From contig NZ_NESS01000005.1 in the NCBI RefSeq assembly GCF_002128425.1, positions 186,001 to 250,000 of the forward strand: a stretch of 64,000 bases of DNA, in the 5' to 3' direction. Positions within the stretch are counted from its first letter, which is position 1, and each line of letters starts with the position of its first letter. Made by a program: the position numbers and the translations under genes. The notes beneath the pieces were generated by a model, which was not told the origin of the DNA, did no database searches, and saw nothing but the letters and a program-made list of their open reading frames with translations. The stretch comes from Gottfriedia acidiceleris. Lineage in GTDB: Bacteria > Bacillota > Bacilli > Bacillales > Bacillaceae_G. Positions 16,788-27,181 of the stretch are shown here, piece by piece.

Positions 16788-17180
16788 TTCCTTAACACCC
16801 TCCTACTAGAAGGAATATGATATTTTTAATAAAATAGAACAAGCTTTCTCCAACTTATGTACGACCAAATTAGCAATAACTAATTTATCTGGTAATTTCT
16901 AGTTCTACTTTTCTTATTGTAACCAAAAAAATTTTAGCCACACATTAAATTCTGGAAATTTAACCTCTCATGACTAAAGTCACAAGATTCTTTGGCATTA
17001 GCTTACTTGCAAGTGTATTTCTTTACTAACAGAGGTTTCTAAGCTAACACCTTAGTTCCTACTTTTTTTGATGTTCTAGTATAAGTACCTCAACGAATTC
17101 TATTTCATCTACATGACTGAAGTCACAAGTATTCTCGGCTGAAGTGATAATAAAAGTGGGATATTTGGAAGTAAAATAAA
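16788..17180. other. Intergenic region upstream of ylxY with repeated structures
   Basis: About 390 bp without a gene. It carries two near-identical 28-bp copies (16,969-16,996 and 17,112-17,139), an 8-bp inverted repeat TTAGCTTA / TAAGCTAA (16,998-17,005 and 17,040-17,047) and a 10-bp palindrome ACTTGCAAGT (17,005-17,014). Confidence 0.6.
16969..17139. repeat. Direct-repeat-flanked structured element, possible IS200/IS605-type remnant
   Basis: The two copies share CATGACTxAAGTCACAAG (x = A or G) followed by a TTCT-GGC segment. The motif TGACT-AAGTCA is itself a small dyad. Similar 'CATGACTGAAGTCAC' hairpins occur, as I recall, at the right end of tnpB-type insertion sequences and in their guide-RNA scaffolds. 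No transposase gene is present, so this would be a non-autonomous or decayed copy. Confidence 0.4.
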
Positions 17181-17218
17181 AAAACAACAGGTTCATTATT
17201 AAATGTGCCTGTTGTTTT
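17181..17218 (-). terminator. Terminator after pnp
   Basis: Stem AAAACAACAGG / CCTGTTGTTTT with an A run on one side and a T run on the other, 20 bp beyond the pnp stop codon. Confidence 0.85.
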
Positions 17219-17238
17219 TATTAAGGAAGGGCTAGAGC

Positions 17239-19353
17239 TTAGTTTTGCTCAGCTTTTTCTTTTTGCTCTTTTAATACAGCTTTGCGTGATAGGTTTACTC
17301 GTCCTTGTTTGTCGATTTCAGTTACTTTTACTAGGATTTCGTCTCCAAGTGAAACTACGTCTTCAACTTTCGCAATGCGTTCTTCAGCAAGTTCAGAAAT
17401 ATGAACTAATCCATCTTTACCTGCAAAGATTTCAACGAATGCGCCGAATTTTTCAATTCGTTTTACTTTACCCATGTATAATTGCCCTACTTCTACTTCA
17501 CGAACAAGGTCTTCAATAATTTGTTTTGCACGTTCGTTCATAGGTTGGTCTACAGATGAAATAAATACTGTTCCATCTTGTTCAATGTCAATTTTCACGC
17601 CAGTTTCTTCAATAATTTTATTGATTTGTTTTCCACCTGGTCCAATAACATCTTTAATTTTATCTGGGTTAATTGTCATCATTAAGATTTTTGGAGCAAA
17701 CTCAGATAATGCTGTTCTTGGTTCGCTTATTGTAGCAAGCATTGAATTAAGAATTTGCATACGTCCAATTTTTGCTTGTTCTAATGCTTCTTTTAAAATT
17801 TGTTCTGATAGACCTTCAATTTTGATGTCCATTTGAAGTGCAGTTACACCTTTAGCTGTTCCTGCTACTTTAAAGTCCATATCTCCTAAATGATCTTCCA
17901 TACCTTGAATGTCTGTAAGAACTGAATAATGTTCACCAGATTTAATTAATCCCATTGCAATACCAGCAACAGGTGCCTTAATTGGTACACCAGCATCCAT
18001 CATTGCTAGAGTACTTGCACAAATACTTGCTTGTGAAGTTGATCCATTTGATTCAAGTACTTCTGATACAAGGCGGATTGTGTATGGGAAATCTTTTTGA
18101 TCTGGAATACTTGGCTCAAGTGCTCTTTCACCTAATGCTCCATGTCCAATTTCACGGCGACCTGGTCCACGGATTGGTCCTGTTTCACCAACACTAAATT
18201 GTGGGAAATTGTAATGATGCATAAATCGTTTTGATTCTTCTATACCTAAACCATCAAGAATTTGCACATCACCTAGCGCACCTAGTGTACAAATGCTTAA
18301 CGCTTGAGTTTGTCCACGAGTGAATAATCCAGAACCATGTGTACGTGGTAGTAAACCAACTTGTGATGATAATGGACGGATTTCATCTAATTTTCTTCCA
18401 TCAGGACGAACTTTTTCAACCGTGATTAAACGACGCACTTCTTCTTTTACTAGCATTGAAAGGATTTCTTTAACTTGTCCAATACTCTCTTCGTCTGCTT
18501 CATTTTCTTCAAACTGAAGTACAACACGTTCTTTCACTTCATTGATCGCAGCTTCACGAGCATGTTTTTCATGAACTTGAATAGCTGCATTTAATTCTGT
18601 TTCACAAATTTCACGAATTTGTTTTTCTAATTCAGCATCAAGTTCATGAAGCTGAATTTCCATTTTTTCTTTTCCAATTTGTGCTACTATTTCTTCTTGG
18701 AATGCAATTAATTTTTTAATTTCTTCATGACCAAACATAATTGCTTCTAACATTACTTCTTCTGGCACTTCATTAGCTCCAGCTTCAACCATGTTAATTG
18801 CATCTTTCGTTCCAGCAACTGTTAAATTAATGTCACTGTTTTCAGCTTGCTCAACAGTTGGATTAATAATAAATTCGCCATTTATACGACCTACTACAAC
18901 TCCAGCAATTGGTCCGTTAAAAGGAATATCAGATACGGATAGAGCTAATGAACTACCAAACATAGCAGCCATTTCTGATGAACAATCTTGGTCAACGCTC
19001 ATTACTATACTGATTACTTGTACTTCATTACGGAATCCATCTGCAAATAATGGTCGAATTGGGCGGTCAATTAGTCGACTCGCTAATATTGCCTTTTCAC
19101 TCGGTCTACCTTCACGTTTAATAAATCCACCAGGAATTTTACCTACTGCATATAAACGCTCTTCGTAGTTTACTGTTAATGGGAAAAAGCTAACTTTTTT
19201 AGGTTCCTTTGATGCAGTTGCTGTTGCTAATACGACTGTATCTTCGTATCTTACTAAAACTGCTCCATTTGCTTGCTTTGCTAATTGTCCTACTTCAACA
19301 GTAAGAGTTTTACCAGCAAGTTCAGTGGAAAAAACGTGCTTTTGTTGTTCCAT
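17239..19353 (-). CDS. pnp: Polyribonucleotide nucleotidyltransferase (PNPase)
   Basis: Phosphorolytic 3'-5' exoribonuclease and core of mRNA decay. 704 residues: two RNase PH domains (first ~10-140; second ~310-540, with [16 protein letters not shown] and [23 protein letters not shown]), an intervening helical domain, a KH domain ([20 protein letters not shown]) and a C-terminal S1 domain ([20 protein letters not shown]). Full length, no defects. It follows rpsO as in most bacteria. Confidence 0.97.
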   Translation of the reverse strand: MEQQKHVFSTELAGKTLTVEVGQLAKQANGAVLVRYEDTVVLATATASKEPKKVSFFPLTVNYEERLYAVGKIPGGFIKREGRPSEKAILASRLIDRPIRPLFADGFRNEVQVISIVMSVDQDCSSEMAAMFGSSLALSVSDIPFNGPIAGVVVGRINGEFIINPTVEQAENSDINLTVAGTKDAINMVEAGANEVPEEVMLEAIMFGHEEIKKLIAFQEEIVAQIGKEKMEIQLHELDAELEKQIREICETELNAAIQVHEKHAREAAINEVKERVVLQFEENEADEESIGQVKEILSMLVKEEVRRLITVEKVRPDGRKLDEIRPLSSQVGLLPRTHGSGLFTRGQTQALSICTLGALGDVQILDGLGIEESKRFMHHYNFPQFSVGETGPIRGPGRREIGHGALGERALEPSIPDQKDFPYTIRLVSEVLESNGSTSQASICASTLAMMDAGVPIKAPVAGIAMGLIKSGEHYSVLTDIQGMEDHLGDMDFKVAGTAKGVTALQMDIKIEGLSEQILKEALEQAKIGRMQILNSMLATISEPRTALSEFAPKILMMTINPDKIKDVIGPGGKQINKIIEETGVKIDIEQDGTVFISSVDQPMNERAKQIIEDLVREVEVGQLYMGKVKRIEKFGAFVEIFAGKDGLVHISELAEERIAKVEDVVSLGDEILVKVTEIDKQGRVNLSRKAVLKEQKEKAEQN

Positions 19354-19426
19354 ATGGTATAAATACCCCTCTCTAATTTACAATTCAAAGTCTAAACTAA
19401 TTATGTAAAAAAATCGTATATTCTCT

Positions 19427-19456
19427 ATTATCTCCTATGTTTAGTAAAGAAATCAA
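19427..19456 (-). promoter_or_regulatory. Sigma-A-type promoter of pnp
   Basis: TTGATT (19,451-19,456) and GATAAT (19,427-19,432) with an 18-bp spacer on the minus strand, between the rpsO terminator and pnp. Confidence 0.5.
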
Positions 19457-19530
19457 CTAACGAGAAAAAGAGAATAAATATTTATAAATTTAAAATTCAA
19501 TGGATCTTTAATTTTAAATCGATATGTATA

Positions 19531-19560
19531 AGAAAAAGCGGGAAGAATCCCGCTTTTTCT
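19531..19560 (-). terminator. Terminator after rpsO
   Basis: A perfect 13-bp stem (AGAAAAAGCGGGA / TCCCGCTTTTTCT) with a 4-nt loop, 25 bp downstream of the rpsO stop codon. Confidence 0.85.
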
Positions 19561-19585
19561 TGAAGTATCAAATTAATACCCGAAA

Positions 19586-19855
19586 TTAACGACGTAAACC
19601 TAATTTGTTAATTAATTCACGGTAACGAGTAATGTCTTTGTTACGTAAGTAGTTAAGTAAGTTACGACGCTTACCAACCATTTTTAATAAACCACGACGA
19701 GAGTGGTGATCTTTTTTGTGAGTACGTAAGTGCCCATTTAAAGAGTTAATGTTTTCAGTTAAAACTGCAATTTGAACTTCTGGAGAACCAGTATCGTTCG
19801 CATGAGTTTTGTAAGTGCTGATAATTTCGTTTTTACGTTCTTGAGTTAATGCCAT
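19586..19855 (-). CDS. rpsO: 30S ribosomal protein S15
   Basis: 89 residues, the standard length. Signature segments [35 protein letters not shown] and [10 protein letters not shown] contact 16S rRNA and S6/S18. A strong ribosome site AGGTG precedes the ATG. Monocistronic, with its own promoter and terminator. Confidence 0.98.
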   Translation of the reverse strand: MALTQERKNEIISTYKTHANDTGSPEVQIAVLTENINSLNGHLRTHKKDHHSRRGLLKMVGKRRNLLNYLRNKDITRYRELINKLGLRR

Positions 19856-19951
19856 GTTTTTTCACCTCATAATAATATTGTTGAACACCTATCACCTAGC
19901 AGTCGTCGGTGAATCGATTTGCCAAGCAACGGTTTTTCAAGTACTTTATTA

Positions 19952-19980
19952 ATATTACATTGTTTTAATTATAAAAGCAA
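19952..19980 (-). promoter_or_regulatory. Sigma-A-type promoter of rpsO
   Basis: TTGCTT (19,975-19,980) and TAATAT (19,952-19,957) with a 17-bp spacer on the minus strand. The ~90-nt leader contains a GC-rich segment (ACCGACGACTGCTAGGTGAT) that can fold and may be a control region. Confidence 0.6.
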
Positions 19981-19990
19981 GTATTCAAAA

Positions 19991-20938
19991 TTAGTTATTC
20001 TCGCGGAAATAACTTTTTACTGTTTCACGATCTTTTTGTAATTGATCGATTAACTCATTTATACCATTAAACTTCTTTTCATCCCGTATTCTAGCATACC
20101 AAAAAATTTCAACTTCTTTTCCGTATATATCTTCATTAAAATCAAAAATATTTACTTCAATTGTTTGTTTTTGGAACTCATGATAGAAAGTTGGTTTGTA
20201 TCCAATATTACACATACCTTCATATAATTCACCGTTAACAATACATTTCACAGCATAAACGCCTACTGAAGGTAATGCGTACGGAATTGAAACTGAAATA
20301 TTAGCTGTCGGAAATCCAATTGTTCGACCACGTTTGTCGCCATCTACAACGATTCCTTTAATTTGATACTGTCTGCCAAGCAGGTGGGTAGCATCTTCCA
20401 TTTCACCAGCTTTTATCGCTTCTCTAATTCGGGTTGAACTTACTTTCTCATCGTCTAAAACGAATTTTGAAATTGTTGATTGAGTAAATTCACCTCTAGA
20501 ATGAAATGGTAATGATTCCATATTCCCTTTACCATATTTTCCAAATGAAAAATCGAATCCAGCAACAACATGTTTTGCATTTAAAGAAATAATGTATTGA
20601 TCAACAAATTCTTGTGGTAGTAGGGTAGCAAATTCCTCTGAAAATTCAACAACAAATAGTTGGTCTACACAAAGTTTCTCCATCCACTTCACTTTTAGCT
20701 CCAAAGGTGTCAAATAGGAAATCGCATCATCACGATTTCCGAGAACTGCTGATGGATGAGGATCGAATGTCATCACTGATAATAATAATCCTTTTTCATC
20801 CGCAATTTCTTTTGCAGCTTTTATGACTTGTTGATGACCTTTATGTACTCCATCAAAAAAGCCAAGTGCTAAGACCGTTTCTTTACAATCTTCTTTTTTT
20901 ATTGAATGAGGATGGGTGATTTTTATTATTTTTGTCAT
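19991..20938 (-). CDS. ribF: Bifunctional riboflavin kinase / FMN adenylyltransferase
   Basis: Makes FMN and FAD from riboflavin (called RibC in B. subtilis). N-terminal nucleotidyltransferase domain with LGFFDGVHKGHQQVI, LSVMTFDPHPSAVLG and the SSTRIREAI motif; C-terminal flavokinase domain with GFPTANIS and a YEGMCNIGYKPTF segment. The longest frame begins at 20,986, but the ATG at 20,936-20,938 (MTKIIKITHP) is preceded by AAAGGTGAT and matches the family start, giving 315 residues. It lies downstream of truB, as in B. subtilis. Confidence 0.95.
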   Translation of the reverse strand: MTKIIKITHPHSIKKEDCKETVLALGFFDGVHKGHQQVIKAAKEIADEKGLLLSVMTFDPHPSAVLGNRDDAISYLTPLELKVKWMEKLCVDQLFVVEFSEEFATLLPQEFVDQYIISLNAKHVVAGFDFSFGKYGKGNMESLPFHSRGEFTQSTISKFVLDDEKVSSTRIREAIKAGEMEDATHLLGRQYQIKGIVVDGDKRGRTIGFPTANISVSIPYALPSVGVYAVKCIVNGELYEGMCNIGYKPTFYHEFQKQTIEVNIFDFNEDIYGKEVEIFWYARIRDEKKFNGINELIDQLQKDRETVKSYFRENN

Positions 20939-21010
20939 ATTTATCACCTTTTCTATAATCAAGTCTCTTTTCCCATTATAGAACAATGAATAAAATTTAT
21001 ATAGTTTTTT

Positions 21011-21922
21011 CTATTGGTTATGGAATACTCTTGTCGGTTTAATTACAGTATTATTTTTAGGATTTGGAGTGTACATTGCAATAATTCTATTATTTTCGTT
21101 GTAGACTGCAATATATTCTCCTTCTTTACAGTTCATTGAATTTGGAAAAAATCCACCATTAAATACTCTAATCTCTTCTTCGGCATTCACATCTAGACGT
21201 GGATATTCATTAAGAGCTTGCTCCATCGATAACATTACACGATCTAAAGTAGAATCATTAGCATTTTCCTCTAATTCAGCAAAAGTAACACAATCATCAA
21301 TAGTAAATGCGCCAGCTTTTGTTCTAGTTAAATAAGACATATGAGCAGGGAAGCCTAAAAGTTCACCTATTTGAACTGCTAAAGTTCTAATATATGTACC
21401 TTTACTACAGAAAACTTCAAATTTAAATGAAATTGTATCGCCTTCGAATTCTTGTCGGTCATCAAGTAAAATAATTTCATATATTGTAACCGTTCTAGTT
21501 GGTCGTTCAACTTCGATTCCAGCTCTAGCGTATTCATATAGCTTTTTCCCATTTACTTTAACAGCAGAATACATAGGAGGAGTTTGTGTAATATCTCCTG
21601 TTAATTGATTTAATACATTTAAAATTTCTTCACGAGTAAAAACTCGATCAACCTTCTTTTGATCAATAATTTCACCATGAGCATCCTCAGTTGTTGTAGA
21701 AAACCCGATCGTAATTTCACCAATATATTTTTTCCGATCATCGGTTAAATATGGTATTAATTTTGTAGCTTCACCTACACATATCGGCAAAACACCTGTT
21801 ACTTCTGGATCAAGAGTCCCTGTATGACCGACTTTTTTTGTCTTTAAAATCTTTCTAATTTTAAAGACACAATCATGAGAGGTAAGACCCGCTGGTTTAT
21901 TAAGTGCTATTACACCATTCAT
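21011..21922 (-). CDS. truB: tRNA pseudouridine(55) synthase
   Basis: Converts U55 in the T-loop of tRNAs. The catalytic aspartate is D38 in GHTGTLDPEVTG, with KVGH upstream and the GTYIRTLA motif further on; a PUA-like domain forms the C-terminus. The longest frame begins at 21,988, but AGGTGATAAG before the ATG at 21,920-21,922 (MNGVIALNKPAG) and the family alignment set the start there, giving 304 residues. A hairpin lies between rbfA and this gene. Confidence 0.95.
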   Translation of the reverse strand: MNGVIALNKPAGLTSHDCVFKIRKILKTKKVGHTGTLDPEVTGVLPICVGEATKLIPYLTDDRKKYIGEITIGFSTTTEDAHGEIIDQKKVDRVFTREEILNVLNQLTGDITQTPPMYSAVKVNGKKLYEYARAGIEVERPTRTVTIYEIILLDDRQEFEGDTISFKFEVFCSKGTYIRTLAVQIGELLGFPAHMSYLTRTKAGAFTIDDCVTFAELEENANDSTLDRVMLSMEQALNEYPRLDVNAEEEIRVFNGGFFPNSMNCKEGEYIAVYNENNRIIAMYTPNPKNNTVIKPTRVFHNQ

Positions 21923-21958
21923 CTTATCACCTATCGCATATTTTTTAGCATGATGAAA

Positions 21959-21989
21959 AATGGATAGACGAATCACTCGCCTATCCATT
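21959..21989 (-). terminator. Hairpin/terminator between rbfA and truB
   Basis: A 9-bp stem AATGGATAG / CTATCCATT followed by five T on the minus strand, directly after the rbfA stop codon. It could partly separate truB-ribF from the upstream nusA-infB transcript. Confidence 0.6.
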
Positions 21990-21994
21990 CATTA

Positions 21995-22342
21995 TCAGTT
22001 ATTCTCTTTATTAATTTGAGTTAGCAATGTCTCAATTCGATTACCATAATCGACTGATTCATCAAATTCAAAAATTAATTCTGGCGTCTTACGTAAACGA
22101 ATACGTTGACCGATTTCAGAACGGATAAATCCTTTTGCTTTCGCTAATCCAATTAATGTATTTTGACGCTGTTCATCGTCACCTAATACTGAAATATAGA
22201 CTTTAGCTTGTTGTAGGTCACCAGTTACTTGAACATCAGTAACTGTAACGAAGCCGATTCTTGGATCTTTAATTTTTCTACCAATGATTTCACCAAGTTC
22301 TTTCTTCATTTGTTCCCCAACACGATGTGCTCTTACTTTCAT
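21995..22342 (-). CDS. rbfA: Ribosome-binding factor A
   Basis: Late 30S maturation factor with a KH-like fold that binds near the 5' end of 16S rRNA. 115 residues: [21 protein letters not shown], then the core [20 protein letters not shown] and [15 protein letters not shown]. In B. subtilis ylxP lies between infB and rbfA; here only a 211-bp non-coding gap with a GC-rich repeat is found. Confidence 0.96.
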   Translation of the reverse strand: MKVRAHRVGEQMKKELGEIIGRKIKDPRIGFVTVTDVQVTGDLQQAKVYISVLGDDEQRQNTLIGLAKAKGFIRSEIGQRIRLRKTPELIFEFDESVDYGNRIETLLTQINKENN

Positions 22343-22490
22343 ACTTTCACCTCTATCTTACAAAGCAAAACAATTCGTGCTTTCATACGATTAGTTTAAC
22401 TAATTGTATAAATAATTATTTATTTATTATGCTGAACTTATTCATTTGTGATAAGTCCGTTATTTATTTCCAATTCTAGTTCATAGTTCC

Positions 22491-22552
22491 AGCGATTTGC
22501 CCCCCTCGAGGTCTTATGCTTGTCGGGGCTGAACAAACGCCTTCCACTTTTC
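22491..22552. repeat. GC-rich folded repeat between rbfA and infB
   Basis: A compositionally distinct block in AT-rich surroundings. Outer arms AGCGATTTG and CAAACGCCT pair with one bulge, CCCC pairs with GGGG (22,525-22,528), and CTCGAG is a 6-bp palindrome. The sequence resembles dispersed intergenic repeats that I remember from Bacillaceae genomes. Confidence 0.5.
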
Positions 22553-22553
22553 G

Positions 22554-24734
22554 TTATTTACGTTTAATTTCTTCCATTACGTAAGCTTCGATTATGTCGC
22601 CTTCTTTAATATCATTGTATTTCTCGATTGTGATACCACATTCGTAGTTTGTCGCTACTTCTTTAACGTCATCTTTGAAACGTTTTAATGTGTCTAATTG
22701 ACCTTCGAATACAACGATACCATCACGAATTAAACGAACTCCGCTGTCTCGAGTGATTTTTCCGTCTGTTACATAACATCCAGCAATTGTACCAACTTTT
22801 GATACTTTGAATACTTGACGAACTTCTGCTTGACCGATTACTTTTTCTTCAAACTCTGGGTCTAACATACCTTTCATCGCAGATTCAATTTCTTCAATTG
22901 CTTTGTAAATAATACGGTGTAAACGAATATCTACATTTTCTAAGTCTGCAGTACGTTTTGCATTCACATCAGGACGTACGTTGAAACCAATAATAATTGC
23001 ATTAGAAGCAGAAGCTAAGATTACATCTGACTCAGTGATTGCACCAGCGCCTGTGTGGATGATTTTAACTTTTACGCCTTCTACTTCAATTTTTTGTAAT
23101 GAAGCAGCCATTGCTTCAACAGAACCTTGAACGTCTGCTTTTACAATTAGATTAATTTCTTTTACATTACCTTCTTGAATTTGAGCAAATAGATCTTCAA
23201 GAGATAATTTTGAGCTTTCGCTACGTTGTTGAAGAACTGCTTTTGAAGCACGTGCTTCCCCAACTTGACGTGCGCGTTTCTCATCGGCAAATACCATGAA
23301 GCGGTCACCAGCTTGAGGTACTTCATTTAAACCAGTAATTTCAACTGGAGTTGAAGGACCAGCATCTTTAATTCGACGACCTAAGTCATTTACCATTGCA
23401 CGTACACGACCAAATGAAGTACCAACTACAATTGGATCTCCAACTTTTAATGTACCGTTTTGAACTAATAAAGTTGCAACTGCACCTTTACCTTTATCTA
23501 ATTCAGCTTCAATTACAGTACCTAGTGCTTTACGTGTAGGATTTGCTTTATATTCTTCTACTTCACTAACTAAAAGAATCATTTCAAGTAACTGATCAAC
23601 ACCGTTACCATTTAATGCTGAAATAGGAACAAAGATTGTGTCTCCACCCCATGCTTCTGATACAATACCGTGTTCAGTTAATTCCTGCATTACACGATCT
23701 GGGTTTGCAGATTCTTTATCCATTTTATTCACAGCGATAATAATAGGTACTTCTGCTGCTTTTGCGTGATTAATTGCTTCAACTGTTTGAGGCATAACAC
23801 CGTCATCAGCTGCTACAACGATAATTGTAATATCAGTAACTTGTGCTCCACGTGCACGCATTGTTGTAAATGCTGCGTGACCTGGTGTATCTAGGAACGT
23901 AATTTTCTTTCCTTCGATTTCTACTTGGTAAGCACCGATATGTTGTGTAATTCCACCTGCTTCTCCAGCAGTAACCTTTGATTTACGAATATAGTCAAGT
24001 AAAGTAGTTTTACCATGGTCAACGTGACCCATAATCGTTACAACTGGTGGACGTTCTTGTAGACTAGCTTCATCATCAGCTTCATCAATAAAGCTTTCGA
24101 AATCTGTTTCATCAACAATAACTTCCTCTTCAACTTCAACACCATAGTCACTTGCTAATAATTCAATAGTGTCTTTATCAAGGTCTTGGTTAATTGTCGC
24201 CATAATGCCTAACATAAATAATTTTTTAATTAATTCTGATGGTTCTTTACCTAATTTTTTTGCAAGCTCAGATACTTTTAATGAACCTGAGAAAATTATT
24301 TTATTTGAGGTGTTCTCGGTTGAGTTATTTTTATGATTCATATTTTGGTTGCCTTTCTTTATCCCTGTCGTTTGTCGATCTTCAATTTGACTGCTTTGCT
24401 TTTGGCTATCAGTCTTTTTCTTTTTATTACTGTTCTTTTTTGATTTTACTTTTGTATCTTCTAATTGATAGTCTACTTCAAAATCAAGCTCTTCACTTGC
24501 TTCTACATTAAATGCAGGAATTACCTTAAAAGAAGATTTGGACACAGCTTTTTGGGGTTGTTTTATCTCTACAGACTTTGGTTGAAAACTCTTATTTAAT
24601 TTTTCAACAATATCTTCTGCAATTGTGGCCATATGATTCTTTACTTCGATTTTTAAATCCTTGAGTCTTTCAATAATTTCCTTACTTGAAACATTTTGCT
24701 TTTTAGCATACTCATAAATTCTAATTTTCGTCAT
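22554..24734 (-). CDS. infB: Translation initiation factor IF-2
   Basis: GTPase that places initiator tRNA on the 30S subunit. 726 residues. IF2N domains are at ~1-55 and ~150-200, separated by a lysine-, serine- and glutamine-rich linker shorter than in E. coli. The G domain starts near 225 with [13 protein letters not shown] (G1), DTPGHAAF (G3) and NKMDKE (G4); domains II-IV end EEIKRK. ATG start after GGGGGTGA. It follows rplGA by 23 bp. Confidence 0.97.
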   Translation of the reverse strand: MTKIRIYEYAKKQNVSSKEIIERLKDLKIEVKNHMATIAEDIVEKLNKSFQPKSVEIKQPQKAVSKSSFKVIPAFNVEASEELDFEVDYQLEDTKVKSKKNSNKKKKTDSQKQSSQIEDRQTTGIKKGNQNMNHKNNSTENTSNKIIFSGSLKVSELAKKLGKEPSELIKKLFMLGIMATINQDLDKDTIELLASDYGVEVEEEVIVDETDFESFIDEADDEASLQERPPVVTIMGHVDHGKTTLLDYIRKSKVTAGEAGGITQHIGAYQVEIEGKKITFLDTPGHAAFTTMRARGAQVTDITIIVVAADDGVMPQTVEAINHAKAAEVPIIIAVNKMDKESANPDRVMQELTEHGIVSEAWGGDTIFVPISALNGNGVDQLLEMILLVSEVEEYKANPTRKALGTVIEAELDKGKGAVATLLVQNGTLKVGDPIVVGTSFGRVRAMVNDLGRRIKDAGPSTPVEITGLNEVPQAGDRFMVFADEKRARQVGEARASKAVLQQRSESSKLSLEDLFAQIQEGNVKEINLIVKADVQGSVEAMAASLQKIEVEGVKVKIIHTGAGAITESDVILASASNAIIIGFNVRPDVNAKRTADLENVDIRLHRIIYKAIEEIESAMKGMLDPEFEEKVIGQAEVRQVFKVSKVGTIAGCYVTDGKITRDSGVRLIRDGIVVFEGQLDTLKRFKDDVKEVATNYECGITIEKYNDIKEGDIIEAYVMEEIKRK

Positions 24735-24757
24735 ACGTTCACCCCCAGATTAGTCCA

Positions 24758-25057
24758 TTAATTTAATAATGTCTGAAGTTTTGTTGCAAATCCTTGATCA
24801 GTAATTGCAACGACCACTCGAGCGTCTTTCCCAATAGCGTGCCCTAATTCAAAGCGATTTTCAACATAACAAAGTGGAGTATTGTAAAAAGTTGTCTTGT
24901 CTTTTATTTTCTTCGCAGTTAAATCGGAAGCATCCTTTGACAAAATAACTAGTTTTGCTCTTTTTTGCTGGACTTCTTTTACAACCAACTCTTCGCCTGA
25001 AACCACTTTACGAGCTCTAGCTGCAAGTCCTAATAAAGACAATCCTTTGTTTGTCAT
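24758..25057 (-). CDS. rplGA: L7Ae-family RNA-binding protein YlxQ
   Basis: 99 residues of the L7Ae/L30e/Gadd45 superfamily that binds kink-turn RNA. Typical features are the [16 protein letters not shown] start, [12 protein letters not shown]-like core (here [12 protein letters not shown]) and the [16 protein letters not shown] end. It overlaps ylxR by 4 bp and is part of the rimP-nusA-ylxR-ylxQ-infB operon. A ribosomal role is not essential in B. subtilis. Confidence 0.93.
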   Translation of the reverse strand: MTNKGLSLLGLAARARKVVSGEELVVKEVQQKRAKLVILSKDASDLTAKKIKDKTTFYNTPLCYVENRFELGHAIGKDARVVVAITDQGFATKLQTLLN

Positions 25058-25335
25058 GCTTTTTCCTTTTCTATATACGCTAAAAGTTCTTCGTATAAAC
25101 TAGAATCAATTTTAGCGTTTAATTGCTGTTCTAAAGTATTTTTTTGCTGCGCTTGTTTTACAACTTCAACAGATTTTGTTAAATAAGCTCCTCGACCCGA
25201 TTTTTTTCCACTTGGATCAATGGAAACTTCTCCTTCTTTAGAACGAACAATTCTGATTAATTCTTTTTTTGGTTTCATTTCTTGTGTTACAACACACTTA
25301 CGTAATGGAATTTTTCGATTCATGAGTTTACTCAC
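25054..25335 (-). CDS. ylxR: YlxR (DUF448) RNA-binding protein
   Basis: 93 residues with the family signature [22 protein letters not shown] and the GRGAYLTKS motif of DUF448 proteins. Basic surface, nucleic-acid binding. Recent work in B. subtilis links this family to RNase P (RnpM). It overlaps nusA by 4 bp and rplGA by 4 bp, so the three genes are translationally coupled. Confidence 0.93.
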   Translation of the reverse strand: MSKLMNRKIPLRKCVVTQEMKPKKELIRIVRSKEGEVSIDPSGKKSGRGAYLTKSVEVVKQAQQKNTLEQQLNAKIDSSLYEELLAYIEKEKA

Positions 25336-26456
25336 TCCTCATTAAAGTCGTCAGCGTAAGCATCAAAATCATCATTAGATACAGTTAATTCTTGCGCTGG
25401 TGATGTATAGTCAATACCAATTTTATCTGCATCAGACTGTGATTTAATATCAATTTTCCAACCAGTTAAACGTGCAGCTAATCTTGCATTTTGACCTCTT
25501 TTTCCAATTGCAAGAGATAATTGGTGATCTGGTACTACTACTGTAGTTGCTTTTTCTTCTTCATTTACTAAAACTCTAATAACTTGAGATGGACTTAATG
25601 CATTTGCAACAAATTCTACTGGATCTTGTGACCAACGAACAATATCAATTTTTTCACCTTTTAATTCATTAACAATTGATTGTACACGTTGACCTTTTTG
25701 ACCTACACAAGCACCTACTGGATCTAAATCAGGGTTGCTTGTATATACTGAAATCTTAGAACGGTCACCAGCTTCACGTGCTACTGAACGGATTTCTACA
25801 ACACCATCATAAATTTCAGGTACTTCTGTTTCAAATAAACGTTTTAATAATCCAGGGTGAGTACGTGATACAAAAATTTGTGGACCTTTTGATGTTTTTT
25901 CAACTTTTGTAACAAATACTTTAATGCGATCATGGATTCTGTATTTCTCTGTTGGAATTTGTTCTGTTACAGGAAGCACTGCTTCAATTTTACCTAAATT
26001 AACATAAATTGCACGTGAATCGATACGTTGAACAGTACCTGTCATCATATCTTCTTGACGGTCAATATATTCTGAATAAATTACACCGCGTTCTGCTTCA
26101 CGAACCCTTTGTGTTACTACTTGTTTAGCAGTAGTTGCAGCAACTCGTCCAAAGTCTTTAGGAGTTACTTCTAATTCAATGATATCTCCTACCATAAAGT
26201 TTGGATTATGTTGTTGTGCTTCTTCAACTGTAATTTCTAAACGTGTATCAAACACATTGCTTACTACTTCTTTTCTTGCAAAAACGCGAATTGAACCGTT
26301 ATGTAGGTTAAAATCAACTCGAACGTTTTGTGCTTGATTAAAATTACGTTTATATGCAGAAATTAAAGCTGCTTCAATCGCTTCAATCACTACATCTTTA
26401 CTAATTCCTTTTTCTCTTTCGATTATTTCTAATGCTGTTAATAACTCCGAACTCAT
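25332..26456 (-). CDS. nusA: Transcription termination/antitermination protein NusA
   Basis: 374 residues. N-terminal RNA-polymerase-binding domain (1-~125), S1 domain near 135-200 (MMTGTVQRIDSRAIYVNLG), and two KH domains (VGACVGQKGQRVQSIVNEL and LAIGKRGQNARLAARLTGW). The acidic C-terminal repeats of E. coli are absent, as normal in Bacillus. It follows rimP by 16 bp. Confidence 0.97.
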   Translation of the reverse strand: MSSELLTALEIIEREKGISKDVVIEAIEAALISAYKRNFNQAQNVRVDFNLHNGSIRVFARKEVVSNVFDTRLEITVEEAQQHNPNFMVGDIIELEVTPKDFGRVAATTAKQVVTQRVREAERGVIYSEYIDRQEDMMTGTVQRIDSRAIYVNLGKIEAVLPVTEQIPTEKYRIHDRIKVFVTKVEKTSKGPQIFVSRTHPGLLKRLFETEVPEIYDGVVEIRSVAREAGDRSKISVYTSNPDLDPVGACVGQKGQRVQSIVNELKGEKIDIVRWSQDPVEFVANALSPSQVIRVLVNEEEKATTVVVPDHQLSLAIGKRGQNARLAARLTGWKIDIKSQSDADKIGIDYTSPAQELTVSNDDFDAYADDFNEE

Positions 26457-26472
26457 TAAAAGTACCCCCTAC

Positions 26473-26946
26473 TTAAAAAAACGTAACAGCAAGTCTTGCA
26501 CTTGCGATTTTTGGTGTTGGAATTGTAATCATTTTTTTTCTTGTTTTAATTGTTAACTCTAGTTGAACTTCCTCAGAATTGTAGGAAATTAATTTTCCTT
26601 CAAATTTCTTTTCGTCAAGGATTGGTTCGTAAGTTTTAATGAAAACTTGTTTTCCAATTGCTTTTATAAAATCTTGTTCTTTCTTTAAAGGACGCTCAGC
26701 ACCTGGTGATGAAACATCTAAAAAATATAGGTTTTCAATTGGATCTTTTTCATCTAAAACTTCACTTAATTTTTCACTTACTGCAGCACATTGCTCTAAA
26801 TCAATTCCAGACTCACTATCTATAAATACTCGAAGGAACCAGTCTTTTCCTTCTTTTACGTATTCAACATCAACTAATTCTAATCCTAGTTGTTCAATTA
26901 TTGGTTGTGCCAATTCTGTTACAACCTCTGTGACCTTCTTGCTCAA
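26473..26946 (-). CDS. rimP: Ribosome maturation factor RimP
   Basis: 30S assembly factor (YlxS). 157 residues from a TTG start: [17 protein letters not shown] is read with L as the initiator. The longest frame starts at 26,964, but AAGGAGG lies inside that extension, and the TTG at 26,944-26,946 is 6 bases after it and matches the family start MSKKVT. Core motifs [24 protein letters not shown] and [10 protein letters not shown] are intact. It is the first gene of the nusA-infB operon. Confidence 0.93.
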   Translation of the reverse strand: MSKKVTEVVTELAQPIIEQLGLELVDVEYVKEGKDWFLRVFIDSESGIDLEQCAAVSEKLSEVLDEKDPIENLYFLDVSSPGAERPLKKEQDFIKAIGKQVFIKTYEPILDEKKFEGKLISYNSEEVQLELTIKTRKKMITIPTPKIASARLAVTFF

Positions 26947-26981
26947 GAAGTATCCTCCTTCCAAACATTACAAGATGAAAA

Positions 26982-27003
26982 TTCCCTGCTATTTAGCAGG
27001 GAA
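26982..27003 (-). promoter_or_regulatory. rimP leader hairpin, possible attenuator
   Basis: A 9-bp GC-rich stem TTCCCTGCT / AGCAGGGAA with a 4-nt loop, followed by TTTT on the minus strand, 36 bp ahead of the rimP start. TTGTAA-17-GATTAT upstream is a possible promoter. Premature terminators in front of rimP are known in Bacillales (rimP leader). Confidence 0.5.
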
Positions 27004-27091
27004 ATTATCTTTAGTATTTCCAATTTACGCAATAATCGTAACCTAAAATTCAAGTTACAATAAACGTAAGAGATGAATAAGGGTAATAAGA

Positions 27092-27114
27092 AAGAGCAGG
27101 TTGCCCCTGCTCTT
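27092..27114 (-). terminator. Terminator after polC
   Basis: Stem AAGAGCAGG / CCTGCTCTT, 68 bp beyond the polC stop, with a T-rich tail on the minus strand. Confidence 0.7.
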
Positions 27115-27181
27115 CAAGAAAAATCCCGTGCTAAATTACATCTGTACTTACTATACCATAATTCCCAAGTTTTGCAAACTG

